The notes: a model not told the origin generated them from the letters alone. A stretch of 64,000 nucleotides of DNA from DASXHY01 sp035552155 (GCA_035552155.1 DASZLX010000043.1:223789-287788); one strand, 5' to 3'. Shown: positions 1 to 8,635, counted from the stretch's first letter. Numbers and translations: made by a program.

Positions 1-596
1 ATCTCGGAGACCAGCTCCGGCGATTGCCCGAAGCTTTCGTAGCTGCGGCCCCAGCGAATATCGCGCGAGACGGCGACGCACGGGTCGAACGCCCAGCGAA
101 TGCCGGTGCCGGCGACTTCCTCCGCTGTGACGTGCTCCGCTTTTTCCACGAGCGCGGGATCATGCGTTGCGCCCAGCCCGATGTGATGCGGAAAAATCAC
201 CGCGCCGAGAATGTTATTGTGGCCGTGAACGGCATCCACGCCGTAGAGCAGCGGAATTTTCAGGCGGGTTTGAAGCGCTTGCGCGCGGATGTCAGTCACG
301 GCTTGCCGCCAGGTTTCCGGGCGATTGTCGGCCGGGTCGGAATCACCGCCGCTGAAGACGGAGCCGAGGAAATATTTTTGCACGTCGGACCGGTCTTTTA
401 ATGCCGCCAGATCCACCTGCGTCATCTGGCCGATTTTTTCATCCAGCGTCATTTTGGCGAGCATGGCATCGACCGGGCTCTCGGCCGCATGAATGGTTGC
501 CAGGCCCGCGCAGGTCGCGGCGAGCAGGCACACCATCTTTTGGATGGCGGAATTCATTCCGCGCTCTTTGGTTTCTACGAAGTGGGATTCGTTCAT
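1..596 (-). CDS. Glycoside hydrolase family 3 beta-glucosidase, N-terminal part
   Basis: The minus strand is open from an ATG at 596 to the window edge, so the gene is cut off and its C-terminal half is missing. The translation has the GH3 hallmarks: MTLDEKIGQM near the mature N-terminus, then IPLLYGVDAVHGHNN and GTGIRWAFDPCVAVSRDIRWG. Family knowledge: GH3 beta-glucosidases (BglX-like) hydrolyse terminal beta-D-glucosyl or xylosyl residues, usually in the periplasm. A signal peptide is visible from the second ATG at 557 (MNSAIQKMVCLLAA followed by a small-residue cleavage region), so 557 may be the true start and the first 13 codons untranslated. It is separated from the response regulator downstream of it by an inverted repeat. 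Confidence 0.85.
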   Translation of the reverse strand, partial: MNESHFVETKERGMNSAIQKMVCLLAATCAGLATIHAAESPVDAMLAKMTLDEKIGQMTQVDLAALKDRSDVQKYFLGSVFSGGDSDPADNRPETWRQAVTDIRAQALQTRLKIPLLYGVDAVHGHNNILGAVIFPHHIGLGATHDPALVEKAEHVTAEEVAGTGIRWAFDPCVAVSRDIRWGRSYESFGQSPELVSE

Positions 597-720
597 AAAT
601 ATTGCGTGGCTGTGTCCTCGCGGACGTTGCGGCTCAAATGGAATTGTCGGCCAAGGTATCCGTCAGATCCGGCGAAGACGATAAATTTCCACGATGCACC
701 GGCCAATCCTAGCGGCGCCG

Positions 721-757
721 GGAAAAACTTCCTAGCTAGCCGAGCGGCTAGTTTTCC
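721..757 (-). terminator. Inverted repeat at end of the response regulator gene, possible terminator
   Basis: A 6-bp stem (CTAGCC/GGCTAG, 736-751) with a GAGC loop overlaps the TAG stop of the regulator. It is nested inside outer arms GGAAAA/TTTTCC. Read on the minus strand it is followed after about eight bases by five T residues, the general form of an intrinsic terminator. The stem is short, so this is tentative. Confidence 0.4.
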
Positions 758-1386
758 GACGCCTGTCTTTGCCGGAATTTGAGCGCCGCCTCGGTGCGCG
801 AATGGACGTGCAGCTTTTCGTAGATGTGCTGGAGATGCCACTTCACGGCCGCCACCGTCACACCCATGCGCTCGGCGATCGCCTTGTTGCCGAGCCCGTG
901 CATCACGTGCTCGAGCACCTCGCGTTCGCGCTCGGAAAGGCTCTCTACCTCCTCCTTCGCCGTGGCCTGGTTGCGAAATTGCCCAATCACTTTGCGCGCG
1001 ATCTCCGGCGTCATCGGCACGCCGCCCTCGTGGGCTTCCTGGATGGCGTCGATGATTTTTTCCGGCTGCGCGCGTTTCAGCAAATAACCGCACGCCCCGG
1101 CGCGCAAGGCCTGGAAAATCCGCTCGGAGTCCTCATAGACCGTGACAATGACGATGTGCACCCCGGGCATCATTTCCTTGATTTTGGCGGTGCACTCGAC
1201 GCCGGTGGAATCGGGCAATTGAATGTCCATCAGGACGACGTCCGGCTGGGCCCGGGGAATTTTTTTTAACGCGTCCGCCACGGTGCCGCAGGTGCAAACG
1301 CATTGAAATCCGGGCGTGCGATTCAGCAGCGTCTCGAATCCTTCCCGCACGGTTTTGTTGTCCTCGACGATGCCGACCTTGATCAT
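748..1386 (-). CDS. NarL/FixJ-type response regulator
   Basis: 212 aa from the ATG at 1386, which overlaps the TGA of the upstream kinase gene (ATGA). I prefer this start over an in-frame ATG at 1419 because MIKVGIVEDN is the standard receiver N-terminus. The receiver domain (about 1-120) has the acidic pair E8/D9, phospho-acceptor D54 in VVLMDIQLP, T82 and K104. A LuxR-type helix-turn-helix follows (LSEREREVLEHVMHG then NKAIAERMGVTVAAVKWHL). It is expected to bind DNA when phosphorylated by the kinase encoded at 1383-3557. The target genes are not evident. Confidence 0.92.
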   Translation of the reverse strand: MIKVGIVEDNKTVREGFETLLNRTPGFQCVCTCGTVADALKKIPRAQPDVVLMDIQLPDSTGVECTAKIKEMMPGVHIVIVTVYEDSERIFQALRAGACGYLLKRAQPEKIIDAIQEAHEGGVPMTPEIARKVIGQFRNQATAKEEVESLSEREREVLEHVMHGLGNKAIAERMGVTVAAVKWHLQHIYEKLHVHSRTEAALKFRQRQASEN

Positions 1387-3557
1387 AGGAATCTTTTGGG
1401 CAGAGAAGCGCGCAGGCAAACGGTGGTCCCTTCCTGCGCGCTGCTCGTAATCTCACACGAGCCGCCGAGGGATTCCAAGCGCTCTTTCATGTTGGCAATG
1501 CCGTCCTGCCCGGCCTCTCCGTTTTTCGTGTCAAAGCCGTGGCCGTTGTCGGAAACTTCCACCGTCAGCCGGTTGTTGCCCACGGCAATGCGCAGCCAAA
1601 CCTGGGTCGCGCCGGAATGCCGCACCACGTTCGTCAACGCTTCCTTGAAGGCAAAGAAAAGTTCCTGGCGAAATTTTGGGTCCAGCGGATGCTCTGGCAG
1701 GTCGTGGGCGATGTCCAGGCCGCAGGAGATGGAGGCGAGGTCCAACAGGCGTTGCGCATAGGAACCGAAATAACTCGCCAGCGATGCGATGGTGTCGTTG
1801 CGCGGGTTCACCGCCCAGACAATTTCGTCCAGCGAGGTCACCATCTTCCGCGCGGTCTCCGTGAGTTCGCCCAGGTAACGCTGCTTTTCATCGGCGGAAG
1901 TGGCCGGGCTGCGCACCAGAGTGGTGAGCATGTTCACCTCGGTCAGGCCGGAGCCGAGATCGTCGTGGAGATCGTGGGCCACGCGGGCGCGTTCCTGCTC
2001 GATTTCGCGCGTGCGTTCGGCGAGCTGGCGTTTTTGAATTTGCACTTCCAACTCGCGCGTGCGTTCGGCCACGCGCCGCCGCAAGACCACCACCCAAATG
2101 AAAGCCGCCAGCGCCACGAAACCCAGCGTGCCGGCAGTCCAGAGCAGCTTTTTCAACGTCCACCACGGCGGGGCTATCACGACCGCCACGTCCGCCGGCG
2201 AGCGCATTTGGATGCTGAAGGACTTGGCGCGCCAATTGTCGCCCGCCTGCCATTCGCCGGGCTGGATGCGGCAGACGCCGCTCACTTTTACGTAACTGCC
2301 ATTTTCGAGCTGCGAGAAATTATCACGGCCGTTGATTTGCTTGAGGCCGGCCTGGAAAATAAAATTGCTTTGCTGGAGCACGAGATATTGTTCGGAGCCG
2401 TGCAGGCTGCGGTCGATCAACCGCGCGGAAATCTGGATCAATTGGCAATCGTAATTACCGGCCAGCGCTTCATCCGGAGTCACGGGCGTGGGAAGCGGTG
2501 GCGGGCCGGCGGAAATTTTCCGGTAAATTCCATCCTGCAGCAGTGGCGTGTAATCGCCCTGGCTGATGAATCCCAACACTTCGACCTGGTCGCCCAATTG
2601 CACCGGCTCGGTTCCCTTCGTCTGGATCTCGACGCCGTGCCCGCCGTCCTGCAGGAACATCGCCGAGCCAGGCTCGAAATAGATGACCGTGCCCGCGACT
2701 TTCACGCGATGCCCGTATGTCGCCTGCGGCGCGAATTGCAGCAGGCTTTCGATGGGCCGCGCAGCCACGGCAAAGGGGTCGCTGGTCGCCGGAATTTCAA
2801 TTTGCAAATCGTCCGGGCGCGGCACCATCAGGCGGATCGCGAAAAGCTGCCGTTGATGGTTGAATTGCGTGGAGCAGACGCCGCGCACCCGGACGGTGCT
2901 GTCCAGCAATTCCTCCGCGCGCTTCACGGGAAGTTCCCGCGCAAAAATCAGCAGCCGACCTCCACCGGTGGTGATTTCAATCTGGTGATACTGCGAATTT
3001 TCCAGCGGCCGCACCGAGCGCACGATGCCGGAAATTTCCACAAACTGGCTGTCTTCCACTCCGCTGGCAAGTTGCTGGTAAGTGACCGGTTTCGCCTTGG
3101 GCAACGGCATTTCGCCGACGATCTTCACGCTGTCGACCACCACGACCGGGGCGTATTCTCCGGGACTGCCGGTGCCCGTGACTTCCACGACCTGGCCGGG
3201 AACGAGTTGCGGCGGACCGACGTTCGCGGGAAATTGAAGATAAATCCCCGCGGTTTCGTCCTGGATAAAACGCGAGAAAAGGCTCTCGTCAAAAAAAGTC
3301 ACCACCCCGCGCAACCGCACGGGCAGCCTCAGCTGGGTTTGCTCGGCCGTGAGCCCGCGAATGGCCGCCACCGTGCGAAGTTCGCCGTTCTGGCTGCGCG
3401 CCGTTTGCAAAAACAAAACGCACGCGGCACACAACGCGAAAACCGCCAGCGCGCGACTGGCGGGAACGGGTGGATATTTGGTTCGTCTCAAAATCGTGGC
3501 GATTCTGGTTTTGGCCCAGTGTAGGATGGCTGTCAACCGGCATCGGGCGAATCCCAT
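1383..3557 (-). CDS. Membrane sensor histidine kinase (NarX/HisKA_3 class)
   Basis: 724 aa. There is an N-terminal hydrophobic segment (about 34-53), then a long extracytoplasmic region (about 55-480) with repeated OB-fold-like stretches (VRLRGVVTFF, VEVTGTGSPGEYAPVVV, VKVAGTVIYFEPG). A second transmembrane helix precedes an RRRVAERTRELE coiled linker. The phospho-acceptor is H531 in VAHDLHDDLGSG, followed by an HATPase_c domain with N box (FKEALTNVVRHSG), G1 box (DNGHGFD) and G2 region (GIANMKERLESLGG). Family knowledge: HisKA_3 kinases pair with NarL-type regulators, and here the partner overlaps its stop codon. OB-like sensor regions of this type are common in Verrucomicrobiota (recalled). 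The ligand is unknown. Confidence 0.92.
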   Translation of the reverse strand: MGFARCRLTAILHWAKTRIATILRRTKYPPVPASRALAVFALCAACVLFLQTARSQNGELRTVAAIRGLTAEQTQLRLPVRLRGVVTFFDESLFSRFIQDETAGIYLQFPANVGPPQLVPGQVVEVTGTGSPGEYAPVVVVDSVKIVGEMPLPKAKPVTYQQLASGVEDSQFVEISGIVRSVRPLENSQYHQIEITTGGGRLLIFARELPVKRAEELLDSTVRVRGVCSTQFNHQRQLFAIRLMVPRPDDLQIEIPATSDPFAVAARPIESLLQFAPQATYGHRVKVAGTVIYFEPGSAMFLQDGGHGVEIQTKGTEPVQLGDQVEVLGFISQGDYTPLLQDGIYRKISAGPPPLPTPVTPDEALAGNYDCQLIQISARLIDRSLHGSEQYLVLQQSNFIFQAGLKQINGRDNFSQLENGSYVKVSGVCRIQPGEWQAGDNWRAKSFSIQMRSPADVAVVIAPPWWTLKKLLWTAGTLGFVALAAFIWVVVLRRRVAERTRELEVQIQKRQLAERTREIEQERARVAHDLHDDLGSGLTEVNMLTTLVRSPATSADEKQRYLGELTETARKMVTSLDEIVWAVNPRNDTIASLASYFGSYAQRLLDLASISCGLDIAHDLPEHPLDPKFRQELFFAFKEALTNVVRHSGATQVWLRIAVGNNRLTVEVSDNGHGFDTKNGEAGQDGIANMKERLESLGGSCEITSSAQEGTTVCLRASLPKRFL

Positions 3558-3617
3558 TTGAAAGGATTTTGTCGCCGCCCCTCATTTTAAAAATGAAGCG
3601 CGCGAAACCGTTCCGTG

Positions 3618-4547
3618 TCACGCAATCCGGTGCGCACGCCCCATCCACACCTCGCGTGCGCCCGGCGAATAATTCGCGGCAACCAGGCTGGCAGACGAGA
3701 ACCACGGCCAGACCTCTCTCAGCAGGCGATCATCCGAAACCGAAGCGTCGATCGCCTGTTGTTTCCACGGACGGTGCCAGATGCGAAAAAATCGACGTTT
3801 CGTTTTATGGGCCGTAAACGCCGTGTAACGTTCCAGTAGGAATTCGTCCAGCGAATCGGCAGCGCAGGGGACGAAGCCCGGTTTTTCCAGCGCGGCTTCG
3901 TAAGCAAAAGCAGGGCCGCCGATTTTTTCCTGAATCGAGCCCCTCAATATTTCCGTTTCGTGCTGATGTTGGTAATTCAGTTTGCCAAAACGATACGGCA
4001 ATCCAAACGTCACCGGGCCCAGCCGCACGCTGAAAGGATTGTTCATCCATTCGCTCAGGAAATAAATTCCCGGCTCGTCCCCATGTCGCACATAGGTGCG
4101 GACGTTGAGATAATCGTTTGCGGCGATCGGCCGGAAAAGCCACGCCGCAAACCCTCCGCCGCGGCACGGCCGCATCCCGCGCATGGTGAACGCAACGAGC
4201 GACACGTAAGCCCGGCCATCGCGCAAATCGAGTTCGAACGGCACCTCGCGCTGAAGTTCCGCCGCCGGAACTTCGTAGTGGATGAAGACCGGCCGCAGCC
4301 AATCAGCAAAAAACAGCGGCTCGCCTTTGACCGACAACAATCGCCGCCGCGCCGCGTCGCTATGTAGCTCGTCACCGATCGACGGGCTCAATTTCGCCCC
4401 AGCGCTGCAACAACTTCCCCCTCTCCCATCGGATGGGAGAGGGCTGGCGCTGCGGTTCGCAGAGTGGCGGCCCGGGAATTTCTCATTAGGGCCACTGACC
4501 CTCTCATCCGGTTTTTCGTTGCTCAAGGTTTCGCAGTGCATTTTCAA
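3618..4547 (-). CDS. DUF2071 family protein (YqjF-like)
   Basis: The ORF is 309 aa, but the recognisable DUF2071 region begins around residue 73 (VKGEPLFFADWLRPVFIHY) and runs to the end. It includes YVSLVAFTMRGMRP, NVRTYVRHGDEPGIYFLSEW and VTFGLPYRFGKL. The first 70 residues are low in similarity to anything, overlap the previous gene by 44 bp and contain a palindromic repeat. Translation may therefore start near 4340, where two in-frame TTG codons give about 240 aa, the usual family length. Molecular function of the family is not established. It is the last gene of the minus-strand cluster, and a paralogue lies at 5442-6218. Confidence 0.75.
   Translation of the reverse strand: MKMHCETLSNEKPDERVSGPNEKFPGRHSANRSASPLPSDGRGGSCCSAGAKLSPSIGDELHSDAARRRLLSVKGEPLFFADWLRPVFIHYEVPAAELQREVPFELDLRDGRAYVSLVAFTMRGMRPCRGGGFAAWLFRPIAANDYLNVRTYVRHGDEPGIYFLSEWMNNPFSVRLGPVTFGLPYRFGKLNYQHQHETEILRGSIQEKIGGPAFAYEAALEKPGFVPCAADSLDEFLLERYTAFTAHKTKRRFFRIWHRPWKQQAIDASVSDDRLLREVWPWFSSASLVAANYSPGAREVWMGRAHRIA
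4419..4443. repeat. 25-bp perfect palindrome (12-1-12)
   Basis: CCCTCTCCCATC and its reverse complement flank a single G. It sits just after the end of the epimerase gene and inside the N-terminal extension of the DUF2071 ORF. There it would encode a PSDGRG peptide; such peptides are a known artefact of intergenic hairpin repeats read as protein. It is probably a dispersed intergenic hairpin or transcription attenuator rather than coding sequence. Confidence 0.7.
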
Positions 4548-5445
4548 GCTCTGAAAAATGAAATTGAAAACCTGACGCCAATAATTTGCCCGGCACTACC
4601 CGCCGGCTTTTAAGAATCAATTCCGTCTCCGTCCGCAGGAAAAATGCGCCGATCTCGAGCATCCATTCCGTTGCCGGCAATCCGAAAGGCGCGCCGCACG
4701 CCGCACGCACCTGCCGCATCATTTCCGCGTTCGTCAGCGGCTGCGGCGCCGCGAGATTGACCGGCCCGCGCAAATCCTCCCGCTCGATCAACCATTCGAT
4801 CGCGCGGCAAAAATCCTCCGCGTGAATCCAGGAAACATATTGTCGGCCGCTGCCCATTTTGCCGCCGAGCCCAAATCGCGCGAGCCGCCGCAGCACTGGA
4901 AAGACGCCGCCGTTCGGCCCGAAAACCATTGTGATCCGCAGCGCCACCTTGCGCGTGCCCGGCGTGCGCGCCTCCTCGAACGCGCGCTCCCATTGCCGGA
5001 TGACCTCGATGGAAAATGCGTCCTTCGCTTCGGGACTCGCGCCCGTCTCACCGCTTTCATCCATCGCCCGGTCCAAAACGTGTTTGTAAATCGTGGCGGA
5101 ACTGGCATTGAGCCACACACCGGGCGGTTTGGCGCAGCGCGAAATCGCCTCGCCAATTGCTCCCGTGGATTTCACCCGCGACTCGATAATCGCGCGCCGA
5201 TTCTTTTCCGTGTAACGGCAATCCACCGACTTGCCAGCCAGATTGATGACGACATCCGCGCCGTCCGCGAGAGCGGCCCATTCGCCAACGCTTTTGGCGT
5301 CCCAGAAAATTTCCCTGGCACCATCGCTGCGGTTTCCCGGCGAGCGCGTGAGCACGATGACCTCGTCACCGCGCGCGACAAATTTTCCGGCCAGCGCATT
5401 TCCGAGAAATCCGCTGCCCCCCGCAAGAATGATGCGTCGTTTCAT
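4504..5445 (-). CDS. TIGR01777-family NAD-dependent epimerase/dehydratase
   Basis: 313 aa with an N-terminal Rossmann motif (ILAGGSGFLGNALA), VVINLAGKSVDCRYTEKN, SSATIYKH, the substrate-facing LRITMVFGPNGGVFPVL and a DUF1731-type C-terminus (PATEWMLEIGAFFLRTETELILKSRRVVP). Family knowledge: extended SDR-like proteins (YfcH/SulA-like) of uncertain substrate. The start ATG overlaps the stop of the DUF2071-like gene at 5442 by 4 bp, so the two are translationally coupled. The family is often linked with DUF2071/YqjF genes, which fits here. Confidence 0.9.
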   Translation of the reverse strand: MKRRIILAGGSGFLGNALAGKFVARGDEVIVLTRSPGNRSDGAREIFWDAKSVGEWAALADGADVVINLAGKSVDCRYTEKNRRAIIESRVKSTGAIGEAISRCAKPPGVWLNASSATIYKHVLDRAMDESGETGASPEAKDAFSIEVIRQWERAFEEARTPGTRKVALRITMVFGPNGGVFPVLRRLARFGLGGKMGSGRQYVSWIHAEDFCRAIEWLIEREDLRGPVNLAAPQPLTNAEMMRQVRAACGAPFGLPATEWMLEIGAFFLRTETELILKSRRVVPGKLLASGFQFHFSELENALRNLEQRKTG

Positions 5446-6218
5446 ATTGAAGTCGTTTCAATCGCCAGTTGTCCGCGAGCGTGCCATTCGTGGGCAATGT
5501 CCCGCATGAGAAACGCGCTGTCGAATTTCACCGAACCGGCCGGAAAAGTGTTAGAATCGTCAAAAAAACTGGATTCAACCCATTCGATCGCCAGCGGTTC
5601 CATTCGCCACTGGTCGCAGCGCAACTCCAGGCCGTCGAAGGAATTCTTCTCCGTGCGGGAAGACCAGCCGAGCGCACCGCTCTGGAAAAATTCCGAGGCT
5701 TCTTCGAGCGACCGGAAAATGGAGTCGGTGGGAAGTTTGTCTGTGGTTCGAGCGCGCACCCGCACGAATGCGCCGCCGTCATCGCTGCGCATTTCGAGTT
5801 TGAAATAGCCGGTAGTTTCATGGACGCGAAAATTTGCGTGGTGATGATCGCCCGGAAAAAGCTTTCCGCCCGCGAACCGATTGAACACCGAATTTGTATC
5901 GCGCCGCGGAATGAAGACTCCTTCCCGCACGCTCCTGCCTTCGTCCCATTCCACCGCGACGCGATGCGCCGCATTCTCCGACCGCAACCCGCCGATGCCC
6001 GGCAGAAACGCCGGCCGGATTCCTCCCAGACGAATCAGGCAGATGCCCGCCACGCCCCAGCCGTGAATCAGTTTGGGGCGAAACGGAGCCGGCAGCACGC
6101 GTTGGAGCGCCTCCGGGCGGCAGCGAAAATTGACCAGCATTCGCCGCTCAATGACTCCCGCGACGGCCGGCAATTGAAATTTTGGCCGGCGAATGGCAAC
6201 TGTTGATTCCGTGTTCAT
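5442..6218 (-). CDS. DUF2071-like protein, second paralogue
   Basis: 258 aa. The order LPAVAGVIERRMLVNFRC, VLPAPFRPKLIHGWGVAGICLIRLGGIRP, ENAAHRVAVEW and FNRFAGGKLFPGDHHHANF resembles the DUF2071/YqjF superfamily (acetoacetate-decarboxylase-like fold). Function is unknown. Its ATG overlaps the stop of a 46-aa ORF and its stop overlaps the epimerase ATG, so it is embedded in a coupled operon. There is no signal peptide or membrane segment, so a cytoplasmic location is likely. Confidence 0.75.
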   Translation of the reverse strand: MNTESTVAIRRPKFQLPAVAGVIERRMLVNFRCRPEALQRVLPAPFRPKLIHGWGVAGICLIRLGGIRPAFLPGIGGLRSENAAHRVAVEWDEGRSVREGVFIPRRDTNSVFNRFAGGKLFPGDHHHANFRVHETTGYFKLEMRSDDGGAFVRVRARTTDKLPTDSIFRSLEEASEFFQSGALGWSSRTEKNSFDGLELRCDQWRMEPLAIEWVESSFFDDSNTFPAGSVKFDSAFLMRDIAHEWHARGQLAIETTSI

Positions 6219-6355
6219 GGCATCTCAAAAAATGTCGTTGGCCCGTGGCGGCGTCGTCGCTTGGGCTTGGGCGGACTGGTCACCGTGGGCCGGTAATGTA
6301 AAAGCAGCGCCGCCCAATGTCGGCAAAGAAAGAACTTGAGAACTTTCGCATTCAT
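6215..6355 (-). CDS. Small translationally coupled ORF, 46 aa
   Basis: An ORF of 47 codons fits exactly between two genes. Its ATG overlaps the TGA of the membrane protein gene (ATGA at 6352-6355), and its TGA overlaps the ATG of the DUF2071-like gene. The peptide begins MNAKVLKFFLCRHWAALLL and continues with a basic, proline-rich tail (PPKPKRRRRHG). I recognise no family. Exact coupling on both sides argues for translation, if only to keep ribosomes moving through the operon. Confidence 0.5.
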   Translation of the reverse strand: MNAKVLKFFLCRHWAALLLHYRPTVTSPPKPKRRRRHGPTTFFEMP

Positions 6356-6774
6356 CGGCCGCCTTTCCACGCTGCCCACGCGTAAACAACGGGCAAATAA
6401 ACAAAAACAAGATTGATGAGCAGATAGCCCAATCGCCGATACCCGTTGGTTAAATAAGGCCGCATGTCATAAACGAATGCCGCGGCCGCGAATCGCAGCG
6501 CCCAAAATGTCGCGAAGAAAGCGCAAAGCGCCCGGGCCAGAATGCCTCCCGCCGCCAGCTCGGGAGCGAGCACGACGGTGATGGTGCCAAAACCCGCGAG
6601 GCACAGCCCGATGAACGCATAGTAAACCCAGAATTGTTGCCGCACGAACGGCGGCAGCCCGGCCAGGTGCGAGCGCATCCCCACGACCCGCGGCATCATC
6701 GCTCCCGCGCACATCAGTCCGATGTGCAGCCAGCCCGCGATTTGAAGTGCCAGAGTAAGGTTCAGAGTTTTCAT
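6352..6774 (-). CDS. Small integral membrane protein
   Basis: 140 aa starting MKTLNLTLALQIAGWLHIGLM. Four hydrophobic helices are visible (about 7-27, 48-66, 76-98, 114-134), separated by short charged loops. Overall it resembles small DoxX-like membrane proteins, without a motif that fixes the family. It starts 8 bp after the stop of the DCC-MBOAT gene. The in-frame ORF extends further upstream, but that part overlaps the preceding gene and looks non-coding. Confidence 0.75.
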   Translation of the reverse strand: MKTLNLTLALQIAGWLHIGLMCAGAMMPRVVGMRSHLAGLPPFVRQQFWVYYAFIGLCLAGFGTITVVLAPELAAGGILARALCAFFATFWALRFAAAAFVYDMRPYLTNGYRRLGYLLINLVFVYLPVVYAWAAWKGGR

Positions 6775-6782
6775 GGTTCCTT

Positions 6783-8030
6783 TCAGATTGCGCCAATGGC
6801 GTGGAGCATCGGCAAAATAACGTAATGAACAAACGGCGGATGAAAGAGCCAGAACGCGGGTCCGGCCGTGATCAGCAGCATGAACAACCAACCGCGAATT
6901 CCGCGCCCAAGCCCGAGTCGCCGCGCGATTTTGGTGCGCTCGAAAAGCACGCCTGCGCCTTGCAGCAGAAAATAAAGCGTGGGCAATCCATAGCCGCCGC
7001 CGGCCGGGACCGAGATCACCAGGTCATGCAACAAACCTGACGCAAGAAAGGCAAGCAGGATGGCCGCTCGAATTCCCATCGCGCGGCGCAGTGGATTGAA
7101 CAGAAACCTGGCGGTGAGTTCATGAAACGCCGTGTTCCAGCGGCGTCCCCAAAATTCACCCAGCGAGCGCGAGAGCAGGGGAGCTTGCATCAGCGGCGTC
7201 GCGGCCACACCCGCCGCGTGCCACGCCAGGGCAAGCAAACGAAACAGTCCGAAATGCAGCAGCAGGATGATTCCCACCATTCCAGTCCAGCCGGCGAGGA
7301 GCGGATCGATGGTCAGGGCTGCCCGCGCGCCCATCCAAATCAAAATTGCGCCGCTGAAAGTCTTGAGGCTCGCGGCCAGCCAGGCTGTGGTCCGTGGTTT
7401 TTCAGGAACAGTCGCTTCTGTCAGAAAGTCCTCTGCATCCATTCCGACCCAACCGAAGAGAAATCCGATTTTTCTTCCAAGTCCGGCGTGAACGCCTCGC
7501 GCCATCGCCATGCGCAAGCAAAGCCATTTGCAACTGTAAAACAGCGCGAGTGCCAGCAACCACATATAAATCCAGGCAGGAAATTCTTTTCCGATGACTG
7601 CCGCTGTCGGAGGAAAAACGAGCAGCGGCAGCCCATCGGCCGGGTTCCCCACCCGAAAACTTGCGACGCGTTGAGTCGGGCAATTGCCGGCGGCGCAACT
7701 GCGATGCCGCGCAAGAAACCGGTAGACGCTTCGCAAAAGGGGTTTCACTCCCGGAATGAAAGTCAGCGCAAATAACGGCCGGCAAATAACGCTGCTGAGA
7801 TAGATCAGCGCGTCGCCGCCGCCAAAAATAATTCCCTCGCGCGTGATCACGCGCATTTCCGCAAGCAGTTGGTTTTCAGGCATCCGCAGCCGGGCGCGAG
7901 CGTCCGGCGATTGCAGTAGAATCAGCGTGAACCCATGGCGTTCGCATAATCCCCGGAGCCGCCCCGCCCAGCGGACGCAACGCGCGCAGTCGGCGTCATA
8001 GCAGATCCACTCCTGCCGCTCGTTATTCAT
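6783..8030 (-). CDS. DCC (DUF393) thiol-oxidoreductase domain fused to an MBOAT/wax-synthase-like membrane domain
   Basis: 415 aa from the ATG at 8030. The N-terminus has the DCC-family motif (ICYDADCARCVRW), giving a CxxC redox pair at about residues 14 and 17. The long C-terminal part has about eight hydrophobic helices with GEFWGRRWN and LLHDL, the W-R-N and His-containing pattern of MBOAT/wax-ester-synthase-like acyltransferases. Fusions of a DCC domain to a membrane domain are known; the substrate cannot be read here. The in-frame extension upstream of 8030 overlaps a putative operator and has no ribosome binding site. It is the first structural gene after the GbsR-type regulator. Confidence 0.75.
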   Translation of the reverse strand: MNNERQEWICYDADCARCVRWAGRLRGLCERHGFTLILLQSPDARARLRMPENQLLAEMRVITREGIIFGGGDALIYLSSVICRPLFALTFIPGVKPLLRSVYRFLARHRSCAAGNCPTQRVASFRVGNPADGLPLLVFPPTAAVIGKEFPAWIYMWLLALALFYSCKWLCLRMAMARGVHAGLGRKIGFLFGWVGMDAEDFLTEATVPEKPRTTAWLAASLKTFSGAILIWMGARAALTIDPLLAGWTGMVGIILLLHFGLFRLLALAWHAAGVAATPLMQAPLLSRSLGEFWGRRWNTAFHELTARFLFNPLRRAMGIRAAILLAFLASGLLHDLVISVPAGGGYGLPTLYFLLQGAGVLFERTKIARRLGLGRGIRGWLFMLLITAGPAFWLFHPPFVHYVILPMLHAIGAI

Positions 8031-8040
8031 TAAATCTGTA

Positions 8041-8060
8041 ATTTCAGTATTCACAGAAAT
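8041..8060. promoter_or_regulatory. Imperfect palindrome upstream of the DCC-MBOAT gene, possible second operator
   Basis: The half-site ACAGAAAT is identical to that of the palindrome over the regulator start (8625-8644), and the left arm ATTTC-GT is close to its mirror. It lies 11 bp upstream of the ATG at 8030 and 21 bp after the end of the regulator gene. It is a plausible second binding site for the same regulator. Confidence 0.5.
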
Positions 8061-8080
8061 AGGCTGCCAAATAAAAAGGT

Positions 8081-8635
8081 TTAATCGCCCGCGCCAATCA
8101 GCTTCCGGATTTTGCCGCCCAGCTTGACGAATTTCGCCAGCGCGTTGGTCGGCCATTGGCGGACTTGGTCGTACCAGGCGGTCGTGGTCTCAAAAAATTC
8201 GACTAATTGGCCCAATCGCGTTTGCGTGTGTTCATCCGTCTGCCGGTCTTTTTTCGCTTCCGCAAGACACTCGCGCAAGACCGCGAGCGTGGGGTCGATC
8301 TCCCGTTTTTTCCGTTCATCGAGCACCACGCGGAACATATCCCACACATCCTTCATCGATTCAAAATGGTCGCGTTGATCACCCAGCACGTGCACCCGTT
8401 TCACGATGCCCCAGCCCTGTAATTCCTTCAGGCTCGTGCTGACATTCGAGCGGGCCACTCCCAGCGTCGAAGCGATTTCTTCGGCGTGAAGCGGGCGGGG
8501 GGACAGATAGAGCAGGGCATGGATTTGGGCGACGGTCCGGTTGATGCCCCAGCGCGTGCCCATTTCGCCCCAGTGGAGGATGAACTTCTGTTCCACCGGC
8601 GAGAGCGTCTTCATCGCTTCTAATATTTCTGTCAT
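8081..8635 (-). CDS. GbsR/MarR-type transcriptional regulator
   Basis: 184 aa from the ATG at 8635 (MTEILEAMKTLSPVEQKFI). A winged helix-turn-helix spans about 30-85 (GINRTVAQIHALLYLSP, then EEIASTLGVARSNVSTSLKEL and a wing ending KRVHVLGDQRDHFE). The sequence after the wing (DVWDMFRVVLDERKKREIDP) is typical of GbsR-family regulators. The start codon lies in the centre of a perfect 20-bp palindrome, so self-repression is likely. An in-frame ATG at 8662 would place nine extra residues on the far side of that palindrome. Expected targets are its own gene and the operon running down to 3618. Confidence 0.88.
   Translation of the reverse strand: MTEILEAMKTLSPVEQKFILHWGEMGTRWGINRTVAQIHALLYLSPRPLHAEEIASTLGVARSNVSTSLKELQGWGIVKRVHVLGDQRDHFESMKDVWDMFRVVLDERKKREIDPTLAVLRECLAEAKKDRQTDEHTQTRLGQLVEFFETTTAWYDQVRQWPTNALAKFVKLGGKIRKLIGAGD

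Noticed and set aside
1539..3524. 661-codon plus-strand ORF
   Set aside because: It is the antisense shadow of the sensor kinase, whose domains are clear on the other strand; the plus-strand product is His/Arg-rich and without family features.
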